DNA of 42,184 nucleotides from Candidatus Levilactobacillus faecigallinarum (GCA_019113985.1 DXGJ01000036.1:1-42184), one strand, 5' to 3'. Shown: positions 1 to 7,360, counted from the first letter of the stretch. Notes: generated from the sequence alone by a model not told the origin. Numbers and translations are program-made.

Positions 1-80
1 AGCTCGGCCTTGGTCTAAGCCGAAAAGCCCCCTCGGCTAAGACCAACGACACCACGGGGCCAAAGTCGGCTCCGCTACGC
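1..80 (-). repeat. Structured three-way-junction repeat, copy 0 (cut by window edge)
   Basis: Read on the minus strand, this stretch begins with the same left flank (GCGTAGCGGAGCCG) as the copies at 182 and 391. It then shows a hairpin with arms TTGGTCTTAGCCGA and CGGCTTAGACCAA, followed by AGGCCGAG, the junction motif of the family. The hairpin carries the same internal T-T mismatch (TTAG opposite CTTA) as every other copy. The right half lies outside the window. It is in inverted orientation relative to the next copies. Confidence 0.7.
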
Positions 81-181
81 GTACATTCTAACGAATTGTA
101 ACGTTGGAGCGAAAGACCGCCGAAACTGGCATCACGCCAAACATCGACTACTACCGAAGCTAATTGGTAAGTTTAACGGTT

Positions 182-390
182 GACATCACAAGTAGCCAAC
201 AATCACTACATTTAGCGTAGCGGAGCCGGTTTGAGCGCCTGTAGTGTCGTTATTGTTAGCTGGCGTTCTTTGCCGGCTTACAATAAGGCCGAGTTCTCGA
301 GACAAGGTGGACTCCCTTGGCTTGAGAATCGTGCCCACTACAGGCGCTCGGTGCCGGCGCAACGGAGCGGACGCCTCACATAACGCTGCC
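182..390 (+). repeat. Structured three-way-junction repeat, copy 1
   Basis: A perfect 14-bp outer stem pairs 233-246 (GAGCGCCTGTAGTG) with 336-349. Inside it are two hairpins. Arm 1 (250-285) has TTATTGTTAGC paired to GCTTACAATAA with one T-T mismatch. Arm 2 (293-328) has TTCTCGAG paired to CTTGAGAA, with an inner CAAGG/CCTTG stem. The unit is repeated directly 209 bp downstream. No convincing ORF lies in it; the open frames here are by-products of the repeat. Confidence 0.8.
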
Positions 391-599
391 AACATCACAA
401 GTAGCCGACAACCACCACACTTAGCGCAGTGGAGCCGGTTTGAGCGCCTGTGGTGTCGTTATTGTTAGCTGGCGTCCTTTGCCGGCTTACAATAAGGCCG
501 AGTTCTCGAGACAAGTGGGCTTTCTCGGCTTGAGAATCGTGCCCACTACAGGCGCTCGGTGCCGGCGTAACGAAGCGAACTTCACCGCACACGTTGCCC
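391..599 (+). repeat. Structured three-way-junction repeat, copy 2 (direct tandem of copy 1)
   Basis: This is a direct repeat of 182-390 at a period of 209 bp. The outer stem is 442-455 with 544-557, keeping pairing through one G-T wobble. Arm 1 is almost unchanged. The loop part of arm 2 and the right flank after about 567 have diverged. The right flank (GAACTTCACCGCACA) is shared with partial copy 3. Confidence 0.8.
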
Positions 600-709
600 G
601 ATCCACAAAGTCTTCGCGTAGCTTCGGAGTCGTGCCCACTACGGTAGCTCGGTACCGGCGCAACGGAGCGAACTTCACCGCACATGTTGCTCGACCCACA
701 AAGGTATTT
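600..709 (+). repeat. Structured repeat, partial copy 3 (right half only)
   Basis: This stretch contains only the right half of the element: a short arm 2 (GCTTCGGAGTC), the constant GTGCCCACTAC motif at 632, and the right flank with CACCGCACATGTTGC, which duplicates 581-600 about 92 bp away. The left outer-stem strand and arm 1 are missing, so it cannot form the full fold alone. Confidence 0.65.
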
Positions 710-756
710 AGCCAATAGTATACCATGCTCGGCGGGAAGAAAACGGAAAAAGAGGG

Positions 757-785
757 TTGACGGTCAAACGGCGTTGCCGTACACT
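757..785 (+). promoter_or_regulatory. Sigma-A promoter for the trp leader and trpXYZ
   Basis: TTGACG at 757-762 and TACACT at 780-785 are separated by exactly 17 bp. Transcription would begin near 792 and run through the leader peptide and both leader terminators before trpX. Confidence 0.75.
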
Positions 786-822
786 GAATTTATTCAAATC
801 CACGAGAGAAAGGAAAGTTCAT

Positions 823-870
823 ATGCAAATGTCTAACTTACAACTTAATGGACGTTGGCAAAGCCGGTAA
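823..870 (+). CDS. Putative Trp leader peptide, 15 aa
   Basis: A 15-codon ORF, M-Q-M-S-N-L-Q-L-N-G-R-W-Q-S-R, is preceded by AAAGGAAAG at 5-6 nt spacing. It sits between a good promoter and tandem terminators. Its single tryptophan codon (856-858) lies four codons before the stop, where a stalled ribosome would mask the base of the downstream hairpins. I infer a transcription attenuation leader controlling the adjoining trpXYZ-like transporter. A T-box was considered and not seen, since there is no GGTGGNACCGCG-type antiterminator motif. One Trp codon is few for an attenuator. Confidence 0.55.
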   Translation: MQMSNLQLNGRWQSR

Positions 871-933
871 TCAAGTCGTTATCAAGTAGATGCGACTTGA
901 GCTCACAGAGTGCTCTTCGCATCTGCGCCGGCT
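862..933 (+). promoter_or_regulatory. Alternative hairpins of the trp attenuator
   Basis: Two perfect 8-bp hairpins compete: 871-878 with 893-900 (TCAAGTCG/CGACTTGA), and 888-895 with 917-924 (AGATGCGA/TCGCATCT). They share 893-895, so only one can form. In addition AGCCGG at 862-867, just before the leader stop codon, can pair with CCGGCT at 928-933. Mutually exclusive pairing next to a leader peptide is the hallmark of attenuation. The exact antiterminator could not be identified by eye. Confidence 0.5.
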
Positions 934-948
934 AACTTTCTGATGGAG

Positions 949-990
949 AGGCCCGCACGGATGTTTTATCCGCCAGCGGGCCTTTTGTTT
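949..990 (+). terminator. Leader terminator 1 upstream of trpX
   Basis: AGGCCCGC (949-956) pairs with GCGGGCCT (976-983), with a second inner stem CGGAT/ATCCG, followed by TTTTGTTTT. It lies between the leader promoter and trpX and no gene ends here, so it is a regulatory terminator. Confidence 0.85.
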
Positions 991-991
991 T

Positions 992-1021
992 GGGCACCCG
1001 CCTGGCGTGGGTGCCCTTTTT
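992..1021 (+). terminator. Leader terminator 2 in tandem
   Basis: GGGCACCC (992-999) pairs perfectly with GGGTGCCC (1009-1016), followed by TTTTT. It directly follows terminator 1. CCCGC at 997-1001 can also pair with GCGGG at 976-980, so the two terminators may be structurally coupled. Confidence 0.8.
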
Positions 1022-1103
1022 GTCAGGTCTGCATCACTGGATTACATACAGGTTCAACGGACACACTAATCAGATTTACATCACGAAATGAGGATGATTT
1101 TAC

Positions 1104-2099
1104 ATGAAACGCTTATATGGACTCATCGCGATTCTGGTCCTGTTCCTAGGCTTCGCCTTCGTCCAGGAAAGTCACCAGAAAAACACTCAAACCACCGGGA
1201 CGCCAACCGTCGGCATCCTGCAACTGCTCTCCCACCCCGCCCTGGATGCCATCCACAAGGGGATCATCCACGGGTTGGCCGAGGAGGGCTATCATGTGGG
1301 CAAGAACGTCAAAATCGACTTTCAAAACGCCCAGAACGACCAAAGCAACCTCAAAACCATGAGTTCGCGCTTTGTTAACGAGAAAGCCAACGTCATGATT
1401 GGCATCGCCACCCCGGCTGCCCAGGCTTTAGCCAACGCCTCCAGCACCACGCCGGTCGTTCTAGGCGCCATCACCGACCCCAAGGGTGCCGACCTGGTCA
1501 AGAGTAATACCCGGCCCGGCACCAACGTCACCGGGGTCTCCGACCAGGCACCTCTAAAGTCCCAGCTAAAGCTGATTCAGAAAATCATGCCGAACATGAA
1601 AACGCTGGGCATCATCTACACCTCGTCCGACGACTCAGCCACGGCCCAATATCACCAGTTTGCGGCCCTGTGCAAGCAAGAAAACGTTAAGCTCAAGGCC
1701 TACTCCATCGCCAACACCAATGATTTGAACCAGGTCGCCCAACAGATGGTCTCCCAGGTCGACGCGGTTTACGTGCCGACCGACAACACCGTCGCCAGCG
1801 CCATGCAGACACTGGTCGCCACGGCCAACGCTAAGAAGGTTCCCGTTTTCCCCGCCGTTGACACCATGGTCAAGGCCGGTGGGCTCGCCACGTTAAGCAT
1901 CAACCAGTACAAGCTAGGCGTTGAGACCGGGAAGATGACTGCCGCCATCCTACGGGGTAAGAATCCAGCTACCACGCCAATTCACTTCGAACGTCGCGGT
2001 GAGATGACCATTAACTTATCCGCTGCCAAGAAGCTGGGCATTACGCTACCTAAAGATGTCGTTCAAGAAGCACAACAACACGGGGAGGTCTTCAAATGA
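1104..2099 (+). CDS. trpX: ABC transporter substrate-binding protein, tryptophan type (TrpX family)
   Basis: The 331-residue protein belongs to the ABC_sub_bind (DUF534) family of periplasmic-type binding proteins. It has an N-terminal hydrophobic segment at residues 4-20, then the two-lobed fold starting at PTVGILQLLSHPALD. Family members called TrpX bind tryptophan, which agrees with the Trp-codon leader upstream. The N-terminal segment has no cysteine, so the usual lipobox is absent; the protein may be held by an uncleaved membrane anchor. The ribosome site GAGGATG precedes the ATG. The stop overlaps the permease start by 4 bp (ATGA), so translation is coupled. The substrate assignment is inference from context. 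Confidence 0.8.
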   Translation: MKRLYGLIAILVLFLGFAFVQESHQKNTQTTGTPTVGILQLLSHPALDAIHKGIIHGLAEEGYHVGKNVKIDFQNAQNDQSNLKTMSSRFVNEKANVMIGIATPAAQALANASSTTPVVLGAITDPKGADLVKSNTRPGTNVTGVSDQAPLKSQLKLIQKIMPNMKTLGIIYTSSDDSATAQYHQFAALCKQENVKLKAYSIANTNDLNQVAQQMVSQVDAVYVPTDNTVASAMQTLVATANAKKVPVFPAVDTMVKAGGLATLSINQYKLGVETGKMTAAILRGKNPATTPIHFERRGEMTINLSAAKKLGITLPKDVVQEAQQHGEVFK

Positions 2100-2995
2100 G
2101 TTTAATCGTATCTACCATCGGGCAAGGCCTCTTATGGGCCGTTTTAGGAGTCGGGCTGTTCCTGACCTTCCGGATTCTGGACTTCGCCGACATGACCGTC
2201 GAGGGCACGTTCCCCCTGGGGGCCGCAACCTGCGTCGCCGCCATCAGTAACGGCATGTCGCCCATCGTTGCAACGCTCCTGGCCTTTATCGTTGGGAGCC
2301 TGGCCGGCTTGATTACCGGTCTCCTATACACCAAGGGGCACATCCCCATCCTGCTCGCCGGTATCCTGGTGATGACCGCCTGCTACTCCGTCAATCTCCG
2401 GATCATGGGCCGGGCCAACGTGTCACTGATGGGTAAGACCACCCTGTTCAAGAATTCTTTTCTGGAAGGCCTGCCCCAGTACTTCGACAGCGTCTTTCTT
2501 GGCATCCTGGTGATGGTCGTCGTCACCGGTATCGTCATCTACTTCTTACAAACGGAGCTGGGCCAAGGCTTCATCGCGACCGGCGATAACCAGACCATGG
2601 CCCGTTCATTGGGTATCAACACCGATAACATGAAAATCATGGGCCTGATGGTCTCCAACGGCCTGATTGCCTTCGGTGGCGCCCTGGTCGCCCAAAACAA
2701 CGGGTACGCCGACGTCAACATGGGAATCGGCATCATCGTCATCGCTCTAGCCTCAATCATCATCGGGGAAGTCGCGTTTGGCGACCTGACGTTGAACCAA
2801 CGGTTGGTCGCGGTCACCCTGGGGAGTATCCTCTACCGCTTCGTCCTGTTGATTGTTCTGAAGTTGGGTTTCAACGCCAACGACCTGAACCTGTTGTCGG
2901 CCATCGTCCTAGCACTGTGCATGATGCTGCCAGTCTTCAAGAACGCCTTCAACTTCAAGCACATCCTGAAACGGGGGTTAGATACCAATGACTGA
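2096..2995 (+). CDS. trpY: ABC transporter permease (TrpY family)
   Basis: The 299-residue, strongly hydrophobic protein has about eight or nine membrane segments. It resembles the branched-chain/sugar-type permease superfamily (BPD_transp_2), for example FRILDFADMTVEGTFPLGAA near the N terminus and ASIIIGEVAFG in the middle. It would form the membrane channel of the tryptophan-type importer. It overlaps trpX by 4 bp and trpZ by 8 bp, so all three genes form one translationally coupled operon. Confidence 0.85.
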   Translation: MSLIVSTIGQGLLWAVLGVGLFLTFRILDFADMTVEGTFPLGAATCVAAISNGMSPIVATLLAFIVGSLAGLITGLLYTKGHIPILLAGILVMTACYSVNLRIMGRANVSLMGKTTLFKNSFLEGLPQYFDSVFLGILVMVVVTGIVIYFLQTELGQGFIATGDNQTMARSLGINTDNMKIMGLMVSNGLIAFGGALVAQNNGYADVNMGIGIIVIALASIIIGEVAFGDLTLNQRLVAVTLGSILYRFVLLIVLKLGFNANDLNLLSAIVLALCMMLPVFKNAFNFKHILKRGLDTND

Positions 2996-3758
2996 ACCTT
3001 TACTCGAACTCAAAAACGTGGTCCTCAAGGTCAACCGTAACACGCCTGAGGAAATCACCATTCTGAACCATCTCGACCTGACCATCAACGCCGGGGACTT
3101 CATCACGGTCCTGGGGTCTAACGGGGCTGGTAAATCGACTCTGTTCAACGCTATCGGCGGCGACTTAACCATTGATAGTGGCCAGATTCTTCTGCACGGC
3201 AAGGACATCGCCCATGAGTCCGTCGAGAAACGCACCCGGTTCCTCAGCCGGGTCTTCCAAGACCCCAAGTTGGGGACGGCGCCGCGGATGACGGTTGCCG
3301 AAAACCTCCTATTGGCCGAGCGCCGGGGGCAGCGTCGTAGTTTGATGCCCCGCCGGCTTAACCGCAATCTGGCCCACTACCGCGAATTAACGGCCACCAT
3401 GCACAACGGTCTCGACCAACGCCTGACCACGGCGACCGGGAACCTCTCCGGCGGGCAACGCCAGGCCCTGAGTTTCCTGATGGCGACCCTCAAACGTCCT
3501 GAAATTCTCCTCCTGGATGAACACACGGCCGCCCTAGACCCCCAGACCAGTCAGGACCTGATGCACCTGACCAACCAGCGGGTCCAACAGGAACAGCTAA
3601 CCTGCCTAATGATCACCCACCACCTCGAAGACGCCCTGACCTACGGCAACCGACTGATTGTCCTGCACCACGGCCAGGTAACCTACGACGTGGCCGGCGA
3701 CGAGAAGGCCGCTTTAACCACCGAGAAACTCTACAGTTTCTTCGCCGAAATCGAATAG
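2988..3758 (+). CDS. trpZ: ABC transporter ATP-binding protein (TrpZ family)
   Basis: The 256-residue ATPase drives the trpXYZ importer. Walker A is GSNGAGKST (residues 43-51), the Q loop is in VFQDPKLG, the ABC signature is LSGGQRQ, Walker B is ILLLDEHTAALD, and the switch histidine is in MITHH. The start lies inside the end of trpY. A strong bidirectional terminator follows the stop. Length and motifs are normal for the family. Confidence 0.9.
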   Translation: MTEPLLELKNVVLKVNRNTPEEITILNHLDLTINAGDFITVLGSNGAGKSTLFNAIGGDLTIDSGQILLHGKDIAHESVEKRTRFLSRVFQDPKLGTAPRMTVAENLLLAERRGQRRSLMPRRLNRNLAHYRELTATMHNGLDQRLTTATGNLSGGQRQALSFLMATLKRPEILLLDEHTAALDPQTSQDLMHLTNQRVQQEQLTCLMITHHLEDALTYGNRLIVLHHGQVTYDVAGDEKAALTTEKLYSFFAEIE

Positions 3759-3765
3759 ATACGAC

Positions 3766-3805
3766 AAAACGGACGACTCGCTGAAATGCCAAGTCGTCCG
3801 TTTTT
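3766..3805. terminator. Bidirectional terminator between trpZ and the dehydrogenase gene
   Basis: ACGGACGACT at 3769-3778 pairs with AGTCGTCCGT at 3792-3801. Runs of T follow on the plus strand and runs of A precede it, serving the minus strand. It separates two convergent genes. Confidence 0.85.
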
Positions 3806-3817
3806 GTTTGCGAATTT

Positions 3818-4687
3818 TCAATTTTTATCTTGATAAAGTTTAATCAACCCTTGCGTTCCCAAGTCCCCCAGACCACAGTCATCGACCATGGTCTCATAGA
3901 GCTGTTTGGCCTGCGCCGTCGCCGGTAAATCTAGGTGCATCCGGTCAGCTTCGCGTAAGGCAATCCGGAGGTCCTTCAAGAAGTGCTTGGCAAAGAAGCC
4001 GGGTGTGTAGTCGTTCTTTAAGATGCGTGGCACGTAGTTGTCCATACTCCAATTATCGGCCCCGCCGCTACTTAACGTAGCCAAGACCTGCGGCAGGTCC
4101 AACCCCGCCGCCTTGGCATAGACCAGCATCTCGGTCAGCCCCGTCATGGTCCCGGCAATCATAATCTGGTTTGCCATCTTGACATGCTGACCATTTCCCG
4201 CAGCACCAAAGTAATTGACCCGTTGCCCAATTTGTTCAAAAACTGGGAGCAACTGGTCGTAGGCTTGCTTATCGCCGCCAACCATCACAGTCAGGGTCGC
4301 ATTTTTGGCGCCAACGTCCCCGCCGGAGACCGGTGCATCCAATGCCAGTAACTGCTTATCGTGGGCCAACTGCGTCAGTTCGAAGGCCAGGGATGGGGTA
4401 CTCGTGGTCATGTCGACCACGACACTGTCCGGCTGGGCCCCAGCGAAGATACCATCTTCACGCGTGTATACATCCTGAACGTCCTGGGGGTATCCCACCA
4501 TTGTGATAATGACCGTGGCTGCTTCAGCCACCGCCTGGGGCGTTTCCGCCCAGGTGGCACCGGCATCCAGCACGGTCTGTGCGTGTGCCTTTGTCCGATT
4601 GTAAACGGTGACCTGGTGACCCGCCTTGAGTAGATTCAAAACGATACCGGTCCCCATGACCCCCGTGCCAATAAACCCAATTTGCAT
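3818..4687 (-). CDS. NAD(P)-dependent beta-hydroxyacid dehydrogenase
   Basis: The 289-residue enzyme belongs to the 3-hydroxyisobutyrate/tartronate-semialdehyde reductase family. The Rossmann motif GTGVMG occupies residues 7-12. The substrate-binding motif DAPVSGGDVGA follows, and the catalytic lysine lies in NGQHVKMANQ. Family members interconvert small 3-hydroxy acids and semialdehydes; the substrate here cannot be told from sequence. A GGGAGG ribosome site precedes the ATG. Its promoter overlaps a perfect palindrome. Confidence 0.85.
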   Translation of the reverse strand: MQIGFIGTGVMGTGIVLNLLKAGHQVTVYNRTKAHAQTVLDAGATWAETPQAVAEAATVIITMVGYPQDVQDVYTREDGIFAGAQPDSVVVDMTTSTPSLAFELTQLAHDKQLLALDAPVSGGDVGAKNATLTVMVGGDKQAYDQLLPVFEQIGQRVNYFGAAGNGQHVKMANQIMIAGTMTGLTEMLVYAKAAGLDLPQVLATLSSGGADNWSMDNYVPRILKNDYTPGFFAKHFLKDLRIALREADRMHLDLPATAQAKQLYETMVDDCGLGDLGTQGLIKLYQDKN

Positions 4688-4705
4688 GATGTAGCCTCCC
4701 TAAAT

Positions 4706-4736
4706 CTGCTAGACCGGGTTGACGGCCCCGTCAACC
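4706..4736 (-). promoter_or_regulatory. Promoter of the dehydrogenase gene with palindromic operator
   Basis: On the minus strand TTGACG (4729-4734) is followed after 17 bp by TAGCAG (4706-4711). The -35 box is embedded in the perfect palindrome GGTTGACGG-CC-CCGTCAACC (4717-4736). No T run follows the palindrome, so an operator is more likely than a terminator. The regulator is unknown. Confidence 0.5.
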
Positions 4737-4807
4737 GATCTTAGCCCCATGGTACCACGATTTTTTCCAACCGGATGGTTCGCCCGACGTCATGGAAAGC
4801 CAGCGGC

Positions 4808-5599
4808 CTAACCGTTGACATCCGAATGGTCGGAGGACTTCACTTCGGTCTTGTCTGCCGGCTTGATGTGCCGGTTGCGAATCACGTGAATCACCAGGGT
4901 CAAGGCAATCGCCCCCACCACGATCAGACCGAACAGGGTCGCTGGAATCTCAATATCGATGGCTGGAATCGATAGGAACAGTTTCACGGCAATCAGGCCA
5001 ATCAGGCAATATGCCATGGGTTCCAGCTCAGGAATCCGTCGCATCAGCTTCATGATGACCTCGGCAACGCCCCGCATGGCTAGAATCCCAATCATCCCCC
5101 CAATCAGGACGATGACCGGGTTACTAGAGATGGCCAAGGACGCCAACACGGAGTCAATCGAGAACACGATGTCCATCATTTCAATCTGAATCACGACCGA
5201 CCAGAAGAGCGGGAAAATCCGTTTCTTGCGGTCGCTGACAAGCTTGCGCGTATGCTTGACCCGGGTCCGAGTGAAGAATTGAAACACCAAGAAGGCCAGG
5301 TACAATGACCCCACGACCTTGATTTCCCAGAAATTGATCAGGTAAGTTCCCAAACCGATAATGATAAACCGGAAAATATAGGCCCCCCAAATCCCATAAA
5401 ACAACGACTTTTCCCGCAACGCTTGCGTCGGGAGTGATTGCGTTTGAGCAGCCAGAACCACCGCGTTATCCACGGAAAGTAGGCATTCGATTAAGACCAG
5501 CGAGAAGATAATCAACCAATCATCCCCCGTAGAGATGACCGTTGCCCAATTATGAAGATCAAAAAATGGCCCATAGAGTTGGCCTAGAAAGTGTAACAA
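4808..5599 (-). CDS. TerC/YjbE-family integral membrane protein
   Basis: The 263-residue protein has about seven membrane segments and the TerC-family acidic motifs: SLVLIECLLSVDNAVVLA near the N terminus and MMDIVFSIDSVLA in the middle, with conserved Glu and Asp in membrane helices. Family members are linked to manganese or other metal efflux and to loading of exported enzymes. The start is TTG at 5599, twelve bases from an AAAGGAG site. An ATG at ideal spacing from that site opens only a six-codon frame (see the next entry). The C-terminal tail is charged. Confidence 0.85.
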   Translation of the reverse strand: MLHFLGQLYGPFFDLHNWATVISTGDDWLIIFSLVLIECLLSVDNAVVLAAQTQSLPTQALREKSLFYGIWGAYIFRFIIIGLGTYLINFWEIKVVGSLYLAFLVFQFFTRTRVKHTRKLVSDRKKRIFPLFWSVVIQIEMMDIVFSIDSVLASLAISSNPVIVLIGGMIGILAMRGVAEVIMKLMRRIPELEPMAYCLIGLIAVKLFLSIPAIDIEIPATLFGLIVVGAIALTLVIHVIRNRHIKPADKTEVKSSDHSDVNG

Positions 5600-5604
5600 T
5601 GCAT
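5584..5604 (-). CDS. Possible six-codon minicistron overlapping the TerC-family start
   Basis: The ribosome site AAAGGAG (5612-5618) sits seven bases before an ATG at 5604. That frame reads M-H-C-Y-T-F then stops, overlapping the TTG start of the TerC-family gene at 5599. It may be a translational coupling device, or the ribosome may simply use the TTG directly. It could also be chance. Confidence 0.25.
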   Translation of the reverse strand: MHCYTF

Positions 5605-5632
5605 GTCTCAGCTCCTTTGTCTATTCGCAAGT

Positions 5633-5643
5633 ATTCTACCATA
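5633..5643 (-). promoter_or_regulatory. Extended -10 promoter of the TerC-family gene
   Basis: The minus strand reads TATGGTAGAAT, an extended -10 (TGG before TAGAAT). The nearest TTGACG (5651-5656) is only 12 bases away, too close for a normal -35, so the TG extension probably carries recognition. The identical 11-mer recurs at 16722 and 40191. Confidence 0.6.
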
Positions 5644-5885
5644 ATTACCCCGTCAATCGTTAGTTGTGTGTGTTTATTTCACGTTAAATTCTTCAAGAAG
5701 CCAAGCTGCCCCTAGTTAGCCGGGCCTTTCACGTTTAACCCCACAAAATAATTTGATACCTAAAGGTTGCAGGTGAAACATACCCTGAATTGTTAAAATT
5801 GTTACGAAAACGCCACCGTTCTGTTAACAATTCGCAACCCAGACGCGGTAGAATGACTTTGAGTACCATAGACTAAGGGGAAAGA

Positions 5886-7208
5886 ATGGTTATTGTGAAA
5901 AAATTGATGTTAGTCATCGCCGCAGCCGTCACCGTCGGGGGTTTGATTCCCACGGTACCTGCCAGCGCGAAGAGTTACTTAACGATTACCAGTAGTAAAA
6001 ATACCAGCTACAACGCCCGCTTCGTCAACCAGTCGAAACGCAACGACGGCATCTACTACTATGCCCCTTACTACACCCAGCGTTCCGCCAAGACCCGCGA
6101 TGCTAGTGGGAAGAATTGGCAACACCGGTTCGTGCGTATCAGTCAGACGGCCACGTTATCGAACGGAACCACCTACGTGAAGTTCTCCTGGTATGGCAAG
6201 ACCATCGGCTGGGTCAACCAATCGGCTCTCCAAAAGTTCAGTCGGACCAGCAACGCGCAAGCGCTCCTAACCAACGCCCACTTCAAGGGCCGCGCAATGC
6301 TCTTTAACCACTACGCGACCGGCGCTAGTCACGTCAGTGTAGGCTACGCGGATGCCGCGAGTCAGTCCAACAACGATAGCAACACGCTCTTCCCAATCGC
6401 CTCGCTCCAAAAGGTCATGACCGGGGCCATCATCGAGCAATTAGCCAGCAGCAATAAGCTCTCGATGAACGATAAGCTCAGCAAGTACTATCCCAGCGTC
6501 AATAACAGCCAGAACATCACGATTCGGCAACTCCTCAATCATCGCTCCGGCGTCTCAATGGACGAGACAACCCCCAGCACGGTGTTGACCACCCAAGCTG
6601 CCGAGCTGAACTACACGCTCCAGCAGCTCAAAACCTCAACCAATCAGAACTTCAACTACACCAACGCCAATTACACGCTGTTGGCCGCGGTCGCTTCCAA
6701 GGTTACGGGACAATCCTACGATACCCTGGTCACCAACCGAATCATCAAGCCGTTGAAGTTGACCAACACCTATGCCTGGGATAACCTCCCGACCGACCAA
6801 CTGGCCGCGACCGGTTACGCTTTCGCCAACGGCCAGGATTACAGTAACGACACGGTCTCTCAGAAACTGATGTCCTCCTTACTGGGTGCCGGCAACTACT
6901 ACTCGACGCCGGAAGACTACTACACCTTCCAGAAGGGCCTCCGCAACGGGAAGGTCCTGACCAAGAGCCAATACACTGATCTGGCCAACAACGGGGCCTA
7001 CACCTACGCCGGGGGGCTTTACCACTACAGCGGCGGCATCAAGCGTGTCCGTGGCGCCCTCTCCGGCGCTGGCTACAACACCGTGTATTACGGAACCGAA
7101 GGCAACAAGTACGGCGTGATTCTTTTCGCTAACCAGAGTCCCACCAAATCAATCGACACGCTCGCCCAGACCCTCTACGACCTGGCGAGCTACTATAACG
7201 AGAACTAG
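5886..7208 (+). CDS. Secreted serine hydrolase, beta-lactamase/FmtA-like
   Basis: The 440-residue protein has a signal peptide (residues 1-28, ending PASA-K). An SH3/GW-like wall-binding region follows (about 30-115, ending KTIGWVNQSAL), then a class C beta-lactamase-type domain. The catalytic SxxK is S173-L-Q-K176 in PIASLQKVM, the YxN motif is Y-T-N in YTNANY, and a third-motif region lies near SGAGYNT. Relatives modify D-alanylated teichoic acid or peptidoglycan stems; the real substrate is unknown. The start follows AAGGGGA. It has its own terminator. Confidence 0.85.
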   Translation: MVIVKKLMLVIAAAVTVGGLIPTVPASAKSYLTITSSKNTSYNARFVNQSKRNDGIYYYAPYYTQRSAKTRDASGKNWQHRFVRISQTATLSNGTTYVKFSWYGKTIGWVNQSALQKFSRTSNAQALLTNAHFKGRAMLFNHYATGASHVSVGYADAASQSNNDSNTLFPIASLQKVMTGAIIEQLASSNKLSMNDKLSKYYPSVNNSQNITIRQLLNHRSGVSMDETTPSTVLTTQAAELNYTLQQLKTSTNQNFNYTNANYTLLAAVASKVTGQSYDTLVTNRIIKPLKLTNTYAWDNLPTDQLAATGYAFANGQDYSNDTVSQKLMSSLLGAGNYYSTPEDYYTFQKGLRNGKVLTKSQYTDLANNGAYTYAGGLYHYSGGIKRVRGALSGAGYNTVYYGTEGNKYGVILFANQSPTKSIDTLAQTLYDLASYYNEN

Positions 7209-7216
7209 TTTGCTTC

Positions 7217-7268
7217 AAAGCGTGATGGTCCGCCGCTTTTCCTGCGACGCGTGTTCACGCTTTTTATT
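7217..7268 (+). terminator. Terminator after the serine hydrolase gene
   Basis: AAAGCGTGA (7217-7225) pairs with TCACGCTTT (7255-7263), followed by a T-rich run. The loop is long, with an inner GC-rich segment. Confidence 0.7.
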
Positions 7269-7328
7269 TACTTTTTGCTTGTTCCAGGCACGTGAAACGG
7301 GTAAACTAGGCCTTCACTAACGCCCGAC

Positions 7329-7354
7329 AAAAAAAAGCCGCCAGTGACCTGGCG
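7329..7354 (-). terminator. Terminator of the glucosaminidase gene
   Basis: On the minus strand CGCCAG pairs with CTGGCG (7339-7344 with 7349-7354), followed by GGC and eight T. It begins six bases past the stop codon of the gene it ends. Confidence 0.8.
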
Positions 7355-7360
7355 ACCCGT

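Noticed and set aside
186-726. Several open frames of 70-106 codons in the repeat cluster on both strands
   Set aside because: They lie wholly inside the palindromic repeats, mirror each other between copies, lack ribosome sites and show no protein-like pattern.
823-1021. T-box leader for the trp transporter
   Set aside because: No GGTGGNACCGCG-type antiterminator motif or AG-bulge/specifier stem was recognisable.
5600-5885. A possible yybP-ykoY (manganese) riboswitch before the TerC-family gene
   Set aside because: The gene family is often controlled this way, but the conserved riboswitch core was not found in this stretch.
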